Positions 21,431 to 32,300 of a stretch of DNA of 34,539 nucleotides are shown in pieces; within the stretch, counting starts at the first letter, position 1; each line of letters starts with the position of its first letter. The stretch is taken from positions 96,320 to 130,858 of the forward strand of contig JAHBMJ010000310.1 of NCBI GenBank assembly GCA_018398765.1, read 5' to 3'. The notes under the pieces were generated by a model. That model did no database searches. It worked only from the letters and a program-made list of their open reading frames with translations, and had not been told where the DNA came from. The translations under genes and the position numbers were made by a program. This stretch comes from Chromera velia (taxonomy: Eukaryota > Sar > Chromeraceae).

Positions 21431-23731
21431 CGTGGGGATACTTGTGCACGCACACCTTCTCTTATTTGTTTCTTTGTTTCTTTTCCCCTTCTTTTCAACT
21501 GTCTCCCTTCCTTTCCCTCTCTTCAGGGGCTACTTTTGGAATGCAGACAAATCGGTTCGGCCACTCAACAGATGAAACAACGGTCAGCTTTCTTTGTGAA
21601 TACAGTGAAATGTCGTTCACCTCCTTCACTTCTTTTCTTGTGAGCGTTTTTTCTCTCTACCTTCCTTCCTTTCTTCCTTCCTTCCTTCCTTCCTTTCTTT
21701 TTCCCTTCTCCCTCGCGTTCCATTATTTTTCAGAGAAGAGCCCACGTCGCCGGTCTCTGAGAAAACAAGATACAGGAGAGTACTCGAGAAGGAAGGCAAA
21801 GAGAGGGAAAAAAGTGAGAGGCAAGACGGAACAAGTGTTCTGCGTGCGTGTGTCATGCGTTTGTTGTATTGTTGTGACCGTTCTTGCTTTTGTGATCGCT
21901 CGTGTGATACGACCAGCCAGACCTCCACATTGGTCATCCGACAGGGGTGCTAGCCAGAACACACAGGGGGGAGGGGAGAGGTTGAGCTGTTCATATTGCA
22001 GTGTGTATCTGTGTGCATACATGAGTTTATCAATTTGTCGAGACGCGTCGAATTGATGTGTGAGGGCATGCAGAGGGCAGCGCAGAGCAGAAGCCGCGAG
22101 GGCCCTGGAGATCAACCTGAAGTCTCGGTGGAGGTGGGTGTGCATGTTTGCGAGTTGAGTACATTGATGCAGGGATGGGACAGGGGTGGGGCGTGTGAGC
22201 GCTGCATGTACGTCCTGCTGCCGGATTCCTCTCAGAGAGTCCAAGTTTTGTATGAAGGCATAAAGAGACATGGAGGCGACATTCATGGTCTTACCAGGGG
22301 TCAATCCATATTCTCTCTCTTCTTCTTCGCTCTGTCTCTCTCTCTCCCTGCACAGATCTTCTGCGCTTTTTTCCTTCAACTTAGTGAGCGCTTTTAGCCT
22401 TCAAAAGTCTAACGCTCGAGTTTCTCCTAGGGAGTCAGGTGACAGCGACCATGGTGTTGTTGCACACATGATCATATGGTGTGTTTCCTTTGGCGGGGTT
22501 TTATCCCCATCAGCAAGTTTCTTCTGTCGTCTGATGTCTTGTTCTAGTTTGCTTCTTCCTGTCTCTCTGCATACCTGTGTGAGTGCTGCCTGCAGACGTC
22601 TTGGAAGCAGTCGTGACTCCGTTTTTGGTCTCTTGGAAGAGGCTTCACGGAGGTCGGCCGTTCACGGAGTGAGGAAGCAATGCTGCGACGGTGAATTGGT
22701 CCAGCGGTGGCGGTGGATGGATGGAGGCGAGGGGCAGTATCAACGACAGGGTTCAATCCATACAGCCAGTCCTTTGGAAAGAGAGTGAGAGAGTGCATCG
22801 GTTTCTTAATCTAGTCGCAGTTGCTCTTCTCCACATGTTTTTTAGCTCTCTCTCCCTCTCCCTTTCAAACTCTCCCTCTCTATCCCTCTGCCTGTCTGCT
22901 GTTTCTGTTGCAGGCATACCGAGCTTTCTGCACAGTTTCCTCAATTGGCCACAGAGCTAGAGGTGTTTCGGCTTCCGCCGGTGGCAAAGGAGATTTTGAG
23001 GAGGCGAGGGAGGGATGCAGGAGCTAGTGCGGACACCCTTGCAGTGAGTCGGTGTGACGGAGACCTCCAAGTGAAGGGAGGAATTAATTTCTTATTTGAT
23101 TGAAGTATGGCGCGTTGAGAAGGATGCAATGAAATTCTCAAAGGAAGGAAAAGACCTCTCTTGCTTTCCTTCGAGACGATTGGCTTCTTTCTTTTTTTGT
23201 TCTCCTACCTGTTTTCTGTCTGCCCTTTCTTCTTGGGGGGCGGTGTGAGCGAAAAGCTTTTCAGGCTAGGTGAGACCTCTGGTAGATCTGAGACAAAGAA
23301 AAGAAGAAAGAAAGAAAGAAAAAAAGGGAATGCATGGCAGCTTCCGCAGGCGGCCGTTGGGATTCGATTCAATGGGGTTCTCTTTACCCTTTTTTCTGAA
23401 CTTCGTGACTCAGGAGGCTTCCCCTTGATCATTCAGGCTTCTTGCGATGTATTAATATATTCTTTTGCCTTCCTGCTTTCTTTTCTGACCGAGCCTTCAG
23501 GACTTTGTCCCGTTATATCGGATTTCTGGTTTTTCGGCTTCTGTCGGGGATGACATCAGTTAGTCAGTCAGTCAGTCACTCGTCCTTTGCACGCATGCCA
23601 ACGGATTTTTTTGTTTGTGCGGGTTCAAAAGAAGTCAGCCTGCTGAGCGTTTCTGTCTCTCTCTTTCTCTTTGCGGGTTGGTCTTTGCGGATCAGCGTTT
23701 TTATTCTTGCCGACCCAAAGAGGCGGGCGCG

Positions 23732-23777
<46 letters not shown>

Positions 23778-23918
23778 CCGGCGTTTGACTGAGCGCAGTC
23801 CCACATCCACGCAGGTGTAAACACTATCTCAACTGTTGCTGTCTGCTGTCTCTTCCCCTTTAGCATGCAGGTCTGCCGACCTCTCCTCTTCCTCTTTTGC
23901 TCCCTGGGATGTACACCT

Positions 23919-23959
<41 letters not shown>

Positions 23960-24532
23960 CTCTGGTCCTCTTCAGAGTCCCCTTCTTGTCCCATGCTGCG
24001 ACCGTGCTGCCATTCATTTCCTCATGCGTGTGCATGTGCGTGAGAGTACTCGTGCAGAGCGTCTTTCCACGGCCCTCCAGGGGTGGAATAGTGGTCTGGT
24101 TCCCCTGGGTGAGTTGGTTGGTGCATGGGTGGGTTGATTGAGTGATTCTCCGATGAGCCGATGGTTTGAGCATGCAGAGAGGAAAAAGAGAGACAAGCTC
24201 AGCCAGCATTCCTCTAATGATCCGTTTTTCTCATCCAAATCTCTATCGATAAGTGAGTGATGCATGGGGTGGAATAACAGAAGATTCATTCTCTGTCGAG
24301 TTCAATTAAGTCAGCTGTACTCGATTCAATCTGCCCTAATTTCCCTCTGTTGTCGACATTCTCTTCCTCGGACTCGGAGGCGCGTCTTTCTCTTCTCTTC
24401 TGCTGGCTTCTTGCAAGTCCTCTATCTGGTCTTCCTCCTTGTTCAGTCAAGTCACATTCTTGTATAAAGCCGTTCTCTCAATCTCTCTCTCTCTTCTCTG
24501 CCCTCTCTCTCTTTTAGTGAATTTGTGTGTGT

Positions 24533-24565
<33 letters not shown>

Positions 24566-27500
24566 GATTCACCTGATGGATTGAGGACTGCTGCTGCAGA
24601 GAGCCGTCTTGAAGCTGTCCTTGGGGAGCTCTCGCAGTGGGGCAGGTCGGCAAATTGCCTCTCTGCATGTGCTGTTTTTCTTTGCGCGTCTGTACGTGGG
24701 CTTGCACTGTCCTCGAACTCCTTTTTCCCCCATCCTCCCTGCTCGTGTGGAAAGTCGAGAGAGACTGCTGGTCCCCTCTATCCCCTTTTTCTTTCTCTGC
24801 AGGGAGGAACCTTAATGATTTTTTGTATTTTTCTCGTCAGTCTGCCTGTTTGCGTGTCTGAGTTCGGCGTCTTTGTGTCCGAGCACGAACATGAAATCGC
24901 GGTGCCTGTGCAGCCAGTCAGAAGGAAGAGAGTCTTCCCCTCAACAGCCCAAGTGCGTTCTGATTTTTTTTTGCTTCTCCCTTCTTGCTGTTACCCGTCT
25001 TGCTGCAGGGGGTTTGAAGGTTTTGGCATTTCTGAAGTTGCAGGGTCCGAGTCTGTTGATGTCGGTGGCGCGGCTGGCGGTCGTTCCTCCTTCATCGATT
25101 TGTTTGTGGGGGCGTTGCAAGGGGCACAAGAGAGCGCAGAGGAAGGGGCAGTGAGGGCCGCTTGGGCCCTGAAGGGGTATCTGGGGGCCTGTGGGGGAAG
25201 GGCTGAGGGGAAACGCCGTGGGGGGACTGGAGAAGAGGAACAGGTGTGCCGGGAGTGACGCACGCACAATTGATCGACCGTCTGCTGGCTCCGCTGCCGT
25301 TTTGTTTTCTCTGTATGGTTGCTTTCTTGTGTTTTCACTTCCGCATAGACGTTGAGAAAAGAGGAACAGCCAGAGGGGGGCAGCAGGATTTGTTGCAGAA
25401 TTGAGGTGTCGGCAAAGGGGGGAGGAAGCCAATTTATGTATTTGTGCCATTCAGATCTTTGAAGCCTCTGTCTGTCTGTCTATCTGTCTGTCTGCCTGCC
25501 TGCCTGTCTGTCCATGTGCACTGGCTGCAGTGTGAGCGGGACAAGAAAAATTTCGAAGCTTCTGATCAGAAAGAGGGCGTGGCTGCTTCACGGGGTAGTG
25601 GAACGGGGAGGAAGAAAGAAGTTGAAGAAGGCACACAGGTGGGGGAAGGGAAGGTGCTGAGTCCTGAGCGGAGAGAGGGGGGAATAGAGGGAGAGAGAGA
25701 AGCCGGGCATTCATCACCATCTTCAGAAAACGTGCATGGGTCAAATTCCTCGAGTGGAGGTGTGGCTGTTGGAGGACAGGAAGGAGAGGGGGGAGGTGCA
25801 ACTGGAGCGGACGAAGAAACAAAAGTGGCAAAGCTTCGAGAGGGCTATGAATTCGCAAAGCGGGCAGCTGAACATTTTGTTGACGTGTTGCTTGAATGGG
25901 TCGGTGAAGTTTTGGTTGAAATTTTGAGAGAAAGGCCGGCAAAGGAAAGAGCTAACAGAGGCAGACCGAAGTATCTGACCGATACGAAGAAGTAAGGCAG
26001 ACGAAGAGTGGCAGGCAAACGGAGAGGAATGACACAGCCAAAGAGAAAGCAAAGAGGGCAGCAGACTTGAAGAGAAGAGAAAAAAGAATCAAGTGCATCG
26101 GCGACAAACCATGAAGACGTGGTGTGGATGGATTCATGACAGACAAACGGAGACGACCACTAACGCCACGGAGGGAGGGGATGGGGGGGATGGCCCCACG
26201 CCTCCCGGGCATGTTTTTAGCCTTTTCTTCTCTTCTGGATTTTTTCTGAGTCACTTTTCATTCAATCTTCTCTTTGTGTCACCAAGACAGACAGACCCCT
26301 GTCTGCGCCCATGTCGGCAGGAACCTGACTGATCTCTTTCTTCTCTGCGACGATGCAGGAAAAACTCCAGCAAGTCTTCCTCAAGCACCTCAAAGACGTG
26401 GCAAGCATTCAAGTCAGTTATGTTGTGGAGGAAGGAAAGCTCTTTACCGTGCCGTCTGCTTCACTTTGTGTGTCATCGTGTCGCTTGATTGCCCTTCTAT
26501 TTCAGCCTCTGCTGTTTGTGGTCGAAAGCGCGTTGCTTGGTGTCATTTTCGTTTCGTGGGGGTCTCGCCGTTCCCTTCCATGCAGTCGGCGCTTTGTCTG
26601 CCTGTTCTGTCTGTCAATTTCTTTTCCTCCTCCTCCTCCTCCTCCTTCTTCTTCTTCTTCTTCTTCTTCTTCTTCCTGCATATGCAGATGGACATCCGGA
26701 GAGTCTCTGAGAAGGGGCTCTTGCTGCAAGAATCCGTGCGGAAGGTCTCGGTAGGTCGGGGGGGGGGGGGGGGGATCGTTCCATTTTTCTTCTCTGTGGA
26801 ATGTCTGTTCTCATCTCTTAATTTCACTCCGCGTGAGGTGGGGGAGGTTGAGGACCTTTTCACCCGGCATGCAGCCTGAGAGGTTTCCCATTTCCCCCAA
26901 AGCGAATATCAGTCTTTGCGTGCTGTTGACGCACTTAGACGATGAAACGAGTCTCCTTAGCTGCGTCTCGTTGACCCGCAAAGCTCCTGTCTCCTTTCTC
27001 TCTGTCTCTTTTTCCGCCTGCCTGTAAATATGTGTGTGATAATATCTGCGTCTGTTGGTCTGTCTGCGTGTGTGCGTCTGTGTGTCTGCCTGTATGTGCA
27101 GGAAGACATCGCCCACCTCGATCACGTTCCGAGAATACCTGCGGCCTTTGAGGTTCGTGTCTGCAGGCTTGTTTCCTTTTGTTCAGACTAAACCGTATTC
27201 AACTGACAGACTGGCAAGCAAAAAGAAAAGATGCAGTCATGAAACTGAAAAAGGACGAAGGAGAGTTGAAAGAGATGCAGCGGGGTCAAAGTGAAAAGGG
27301 TTGAGCGTAGGACTGCTTTTCCGCCCTGTTTTGCCTGCATGGCTTTGCTTCGATTGATCGACCCTCCACGCACTCCCTCCTCCTGCCGAGATAGAGAATC
27401 AAACATTGCACTGCGGCATTGCAAGGAAAGGCCTTGTATAAATATAAATGTAGTCAATGAAGATTCATGGTGATGGCTGGGTGCTCCTTGAATGTCTGGA

Positions 27501-28899
27501 AGGTTTGGCATGTAGCAGGGCAATCTCTGCATGTGCATCTCTTTTGGGACTCCTGCGGACCCCTCACGCTCTTTTCCTTCGTGTGTGCATTTGTGCAGAG
27601 TGCGATGCATGAGATACGTCAAAGGCAACAGTTTCGCGAAAGTCTTGCGAATCAAGTAAGCGTGCAGGGCAGGAGGGGGTGATGACCTTTTTTCCTTCTT
27701 CGGAATACGACACACAACTAGGAACGCCTTTCCATATTGAGCGGCATAGCAGCCTATGAATTCCTTCCCGCATTCCAATCATTCATTCTGTTTTTCCATT
27801 GTCTTTCGTTTCTCTCTGTCGTCTCCCATCTTGCCTGTAGGTTGGTCCGTCCGTCCGGTGTTTCTTCCTTTTGTCTGGTTGGCCTTCCCCTTTTCTTCCT
27901 GACGGCCCTCTCCTCTTCTCGAACTCTCTCTGTATGTATGTGGATCTAGGTGAGAGAAATGGATCGCAGCTTAGCTCTGTGCTGTGCTAGGACGACACTT
28001 CCAGGGTGGATGTGCATGGATTTTTTGCTCCTCCGTTCCTGTGGATCTCTGAAGGGGGGGTCTCTTCTCTGATCTCCTTTCATTCGGCGTTCTTCATCTT
28101 TTTCGTGCTCTTCTTTTTCCCCCTCTCTCTGTCCAGGTAAAATGTCTGGAGAGAAAACTTCAAGAAATGCGGGCTGAAGAGGAGGAACGCCGGAAGGGGT
28201 CCGTCCGTTAGTCTACCTCCGCCCATCTGACTTTACTTTCTGTCGCTCTCTCTGTCTATACCTGCCTGCCTGTCCCTATTTTCTCACAAAGAGCCATTTC
28301 CTTGCAGGTCCTTATGCCTGTTAGCAGTCAGACATACGCATGCACACGCAAACACGCACGGCACCCACACGCATACACACATATATGCACACGCGTTCTT
28401 TCCATCGGGTCGGGGTGTCAAATCCAACCAGAAGAGAGTGGGGGATTTTTGCTCTGATTGATGCCATCGACTGAAAAACGGAACCCCAGAAAAAGAAAGA
28501 CAGAATGCTGAGTTTGAACCTCGGAGTGAGGGACCCGAAGCGGAAGGAAATGAAAAGAAACGAACCAGTCCAGATGGAAAGAATGTGGAAGTGCAAGAGT
28601 GTAAGTGTGCACTGGGGGGAGGGAAGGCCGCAGGGTGCGCTTAAGGCCTGGAGCTCCGGTACTCTTCCACTGAGAGAGCGCGCCAAAAAAAAAAGAAAAA
28701 AACAGAAGAGAATGAAAGAAGGGTCTCGTCTGTCTTGTCTGCCTGTCGGTCTGTCTGCCTGCCTGCCTGCCTGCCTGCCAGGAAAGAAAAGACGATATAG
28801 CCTGTCTGTCTGTCTTTCTGTCTGTTCTTTCTTTCTTTTTGTCTGGTATGTTCATGAAGAAAGGGAGGGAGAAGAGGAAGAAACATATAGTCTGTGTGT

Positions 28900-28938
<39 letters not shown>

Positions 28939-29210
28939 CGCACCTGTGTACCTGCCTTCTGCCTGTGCGTCTGCGCATTTGTCTGTGTGTGCACCTCCTT
29001 CTGATGTACCCGTGCTTCGCAGTAGCCACTCTCTGTCAACATTAGCCGGGCGTGGGGTAGAAAGAAGAGAGATCGTGTAATGCGGCGTTGTCGACATGCA
29101 TGCAGTCGGCAGGCAGGGGCCTCTTGCTCTCTGTTGTTTCGTCTCGCGCCTCCCTGCAAAGATGTGTCGGCCCTCTTGGTCCCCACCTGAGTGAGCGAGG
29201 GTCCCTCTTA

Positions 29211-29252
<42 letters not shown>

Positions 29253-30515
29253 TGTGCAGTTTCATTCAAACCTCCGGAGTCCATCTTCCTCTGGAGCTTG
29301 ATCTAGGTCGGTAGAAGGAAATGAGGAAGGAAACATGCAGTAACGATGATCCAGGTTGATCCCCCCGTTCCCTTGTGTGCCATCGTTGCTGCGTGTTTCT
29401 GGTTGGGGCTTATTCCTTGCTCAGCTCGATGAGTGTATCTTTCTTGTGGACATTCCAGCGGAAGGGAAGTTTGGTTGCAGTCAATGACGCGGGAATCTCA
29501 AGTGGACGGGTGGGTGGGTGGGTAAGTGGGACGATGCAAGGGAGTGATCGAGTAAGGGTGTCATTTTTCTTTCTGTCAATCAATCGAGCGTCCTTCCTTC
29601 CTGTTACCTGCAGGGCTGATGGGATTTGAACTCCCGAAGTTTGAGCTCCGCCTTCCGGTGGTTGACCCTCACATTCCGTTTTCGGCTGCATGGGGGAGGA
29701 GCGAACAAGAACAACAAGAGCGAGGAGGAGAAGAGGTGGACAGGGAAGGGGAAGGCGAATGCCAACAACTTGAAGAAAAAAACGAAAGAGAAAGAGAAAT
29801 TTGTTTCCTTGGAGAAAAGGGAAGGGCAGACGAGGGAGACAGCAGCAGACAGACTGGTCGCGCCGACAGGTGAGCGTTGTTCTATTTCAAGCTGTCATGT
29901 TGTCGGTGTTTCCGTTTGTCCAAACCCATGCTTCTTAAAGACGGAACTTCCTCCCGTGTCTCTCGAATCGCCTCTTGGTCTGTCCGTTTGCTGGTGTGTC
30001 CGTCTGCATGTCTCTTTGTCTGCCAGCAGCGTCATGCATGCGTTGTCTTTTGTCGATTCTTTTGACCAGATTCGTCGCTGTTTCTCGCTTGCTGTTGTTT
30101 TTGTCATCACCAACTTATTGATTTTTTCTCGTACGGCGTCGAAGGCTGCTGACTGACTTGGTTGTTTCTCACTGCGTGCCACATGATGCCCAGCAGAAAA
30201 ATTTCTTGTGAGATTGCTCTTGGTTTCTCCGCTTCTTTGGCGGTCTGCTTCCGGCTCTCCGCGGTCGTTGAATTGCCTTCCCTTCTCTCCCTGAGTGCCT
30301 GTTTTCCTGGTTGCAGAGCTGAGGGGGACGCAGGGGGTGAAGAGGGCCCTCTCTCTCCTCTTTCATCTCTCTCTGTATTTGGGGAGGGGGCTGGAGTGGG
30401 TGCAGAGGTGAAAGACAGGGAGCTTGCAGAAGGAGAAGCTGAAAGGGCGGCAGGAGAGGACGCACAGGAGGCTGGGTCCGTCGAAGAGTCAGGAAGGACA
30501 GCCCAAGTCGGATAG
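18735..30515 (+). CDS. Very large multi-exon protein, unidentified; weak VPS13-like patch
   Basis: Exons with continuous phase: 18735 (or 18924)-19130, 19301-19561, 19788-20217, 20801-20875, 21127-21218, 21527-21582, 21734-21813; then 22074-22133, 22356-22383, 22596-22668, 22914-23043, 23350-23448; then 26359-26412, 26688-26750, 27102-27152, 27599-27655, 28137-28198; then 29614-29869 and 30317-30515. Less certain exons lie at 21921-21946, 23501-23558, 23864-23910, 23976-24030, 24841-24952, 25020-25245, 25531-25900 and 29259-29304. The N-terminal part mixes beta-like stretches (GLLTVRADGLQIEG, DALIFAFPRQKV) with an arginine/aspartate-rich linker. The middle patch EVSVEIFCAFFLQL-NVLEAVVTPFLVSW recalls VPS13-type bridge-like lipid-transfer repeats. 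The 26.3-28.2 kb exons are helical and charged, probably coiled coil. The C terminus is acidic. The start is unclear: ATG 18924 gives MPPKSPEM, ATG 18735 is further upstream. It could be two genes, but I see no internal terminus. Confidence 0.6.
19676..19735 (+). repeat. Purine-block/GTCT dispersed element, intronic copy A
   Basis: A purine block of the type ATGAAGAAAAGGAGGGAAAA, ending in GAAACAGATTG, runs straight into GTCTGTC repeats. The same composite recurs near 28853 and several times at 34021-34330. This copy lies in the intron between exons 19301-19561 and 19788-20217 of the large gene, on its sense strand. Confidence 0.65.
21325..21431 (+). repeat. CA/GA microsatellite in an intron of the large gene
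   Basis: A (CA)n tract with a few TA interruptions is followed directly by (GA)n. It sits in the intron between exons 21127-21218 and 21527-21582. Unlike most introns here, the purine-rich strand is the sense strand. Confidence 0.9.
22074..23448 (+). other. VPS13-like beta-rich segment of the large gene (five in-phase exons)
   Basis: Five exons (22074-22133, 22356-22383, 22596-22668, 22914-23043, 23350-23448) join without phase conflict. They give alternating hydrophobic/polar sequence: PEVSVEIFCAFFLQL, then NVLEAVVTPFLVSWKRLHGG, then ELEVFRLPPVAKEILRRRGR, then AAVGIRFNGVLFTLFSEL. VPS13 and its relatives contain blocks where a short strand is followed by an E-P-hydrophobic-hydrophobic-E-P-(W/F) phrase, and the order here is similar. 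This is similarity by eye only; no single residue is diagnostic. Confidence 0.35.
23728..23774 (+). repeat. (GC)n(AC)n alternating purine-pyrimidine tract in an intron of the large gene
   Basis: A run of GCGCGCGC passes directly into a run of CACACACA, about 47 bp of perfect purine-pyrimidine alternation, the kind of sequence that can adopt left-handed Z-DNA under torsion. It also produces arginine/alanine- and cysteine/valine-rich false frames. Confidence 0.85.
26359..28198 (+). other. Helical, probable coiled-coil exons of the large gene
   Basis: Five short exons, the first four with phase 0 at both ends (26359-26412, 26688-26750, 27102-27152, 27599-27655) and a fifth at 28137-28198, encode EKLQQVFLKHLKDVASIQ, MDIRRVSEKGLLLQESVRKV, EDIAHLDHVPRIPAAFE, SAMHEIRQRQQFRESLANQ and VKCLERKLQEMRAEEEERRK. 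Each is flanked by a clear pyrimidine tract plus CAG acceptor and a GT donor. The four symmetrical 0-0 exons could be skipped or included without frame loss, so alternative splicing is possible here. Confidence 0.6.
28737..28938 (+). repeat. Purine-block/GTCT dispersed element, copies B, plus GCCT and GGCT runs
   Basis: Within one intron of the large gene there is a GCCT run, then a purine block ending in GACGATATAG and GTCTGTC repeats, then a TTCTTTCTTTCTTTTTGTCTG spacer, then a second purine block ending in GAAACATATAGTCTG, and finally a GGCT run. The block-spacer-block order matches that at 34000-34100. Confidence 0.7.
29210..29257 (+). repeat. CT/GT microsatellite forming a polypyrimidine tract
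   Basis: (CT)n followed by (GT)n ends directly in GTGCAG, the acceptor of a probable small exon at 29259-29304 of the large gene. Microsatellites next to acceptors recur throughout the window, for example at 5629-5681. Confidence 0.75.
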
Positions 30516-31225
30516 AGAGACCCCATGCCGGAGGAATGACGATCACATTGACCGAAGGTCCGCACTCTGCCGTCTCGCCTGTAAACCTTGTCTGTAATGA
30601 GGGCGGCCCGCATTTATAAAAGATTTTAGGTATTCCAGGAGGATTAGCTAACAATCATGCGTTAGATCGTCACCGTGTGTCTTCACTAACACATTTTCTG
30701 AAGAGCACTCAAAGTAACTGAAAGTATGTATTGATACACACTGCAAGATCAGCTAGAATATCAGGCACCTTAGCCGCACCTAGCAAAAGTAAGCAAAAGT
30801 AATGAGGGGTAATGAGAGGCTTGCTTGTTTTAGCTGCTAGGTGTGATCTCTAAAGTTATTTTTACAATAAAGTCTGACCACGGACTTTAGACTTTAAAAC
30901 TTCTTTGGTTTTCAAACTTTAAGAATAAAAAGCTTGAATACATTGATTGGATATTTAGGATTGTTTAGCCTTTAAAGCTGCCTTTTAAAACATTTTTCAA
31001 TATATGACAAAAAACTTTTAAAGTACGTTTCAAAAGTTATATTTTAGAGTCTGCAGACTCAAACTTTAAACTTTATTTTACTTTAATTAAAACTTTACAA
31101 ATCATACCTAGTTTAGCTTGTTTAGGTAGTACAGGGCCCTTAATTTAATTTATAATTAAATCGTATGGAGTCATTAATCGTCACTAGTTATCACTAGTCT
31201 TAATGAGTTAGTATGAATTACAACT
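30516..31225. other. AT-rich, CTAG-rich island after the large gene
   Basis: From about 30610 the sequence turns AT-rich, with small direct repeats (GCAAAAGTAA twice at 30783-30802; GGGGTAATGAGAGG) and AACTTTAAA phrases like those at 12900-13900. CTAG sites are frequent. No gene is visible. The first 100 bp probably include the 3' untranslated region of the large gene. Confidence 0.5.
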
Positions 31226-32300
31226 TACAAGTCTGTACAGCGCCCCCAGCTCAGCACTATACAGCACTGCTGAGCACTTGTTTGTGAAACGCCCGTCCCA
31301 ATTAATTAATCAGAAGTCTGTATAGTACCCTCCACAGGCTCCACCTCGGCTCAGCATTTTTTTGTAAAACGCCTGTCCCGAATAATCAGAAGTCTGCACA
31401 GCATCCCCCACCTCAGCATTTTTTTCTGAAACGACGTCCCGATCAATTAATCAGAAGTTTGCATAGTGCCCTCCACCTAGCTCGGCACTTTTTTGTGAAA
31501 TGCCGTTCCGATTAATCAGAAGTCTGTATGCACAGCACCCCCTACCTCGGCACTTTTTTCTGAAACACCGTCCCGATTAATCAGAAGTCTGCACAGCGCC
31601 CTCCAGCTCGGCACTTTTTTCTGAAACGCTATCCCGATTGATTAGAAGTCTGCACAGCGTAGCACAGCATCCCCTACCTCAGCATTTTTTTCTGAAACGC
31701 CGTCTCAATTAATCAGCTAGAAGTCTGCACAACACCCCCACCTCGGCACTTTTTTCTGAAACACCGTACGTACGTCCCGATTAATCATGCAGCCAGAAGT
31801 CTGCACAGCGCCCCCACCTCGGTACTTTTTTCTGAAACGCCGTCCCGATTGATCGATCAGAAGTCTGCACAGCGCCCCCACCTCGGCATTTTCTTCTGAA
31901 ACGCCGTCCCGATTGATCAGAAGTCTGCACAGCGCCCCCCACCTCGCGGCACTTTTTTCTGAAACGCCGTCCCGATTAAATCCGATTAATCAGCTAGAAG
32001 TCTGCACAGCGCCCCCCACCTCGGCACTTTTTTCTGAAACGCCGTACGTACGTCCCGATTAATCATGCAGCCAGAAGTCTGCACAGCGCCCCCACCTCGG
32101 CACTTTTTTCTGAAACGCCGTCCCGATTGATCGATCAGAAGTCTGCACAGCGCCCCCCACCTCGGCACTTTTTTCTGAAACGCCGTCCCGATTAATCAGA
32201 AGTCTGTATGCACAGCGCCCCCTACCTCGGCACTTTTTTCTGAAACGCCGTCCCGATTGATCGATCAGAACTCTGCACTTTTTTCTGAAACGTACGCCCG
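31226..32300 (+). repeat. Tandem array, about 16 units of 60-78 bp, with higher-order structure
   Basis: Each unit runs CAGAAGTCTGCACAGCGCCC, then a C-rich CACCTCGGCAC, a T-run (CTTTTTTCTGAAACGCCG) and TCCCGATTAATCAG. Units begin near 31228, 31310, 31387, 31452, 31517, 31582, 31644, 31719, 31794, 31858, 31918, 31996, 32071, 32136, 32197 and 32267. Left-hand units are the most diverged and the last is truncated. Variants recur in blocks: a unit with GTACGTACG plus CATGCAGC followed by one ending in GATTGATCGAT occurs at 31719-31857 and again at 31996-32135, a repeat of repeats with about 277 bp period. There are no unique spacers, so this is not a CRISPR. The array ends about 255 bp before the RING/TRAF start codon. 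Confidence 0.92.

Noticed and set aside
22691-22770. tRNA-like segment with GGTTCAATCC
   Set aside because: There is a T-loop-like string, but no matching acceptor stem, D-arm or anticodon stem could be formed.
25736-25927. Alternative frame (VQLERTKKQKW...) as the exon of the large gene
   Set aside because: The longer frame from 25531 has a proper acceptor and codes for a coherent acidic-to-helical segment, so it is preferred, though not proven.
31226-32300. CRISPR-like array
   Set aside because: The units are contiguous with no unique spacers, and their lengths vary from about 60 to 78 bp. The context is a eukaryotic, intron-bearing genome.
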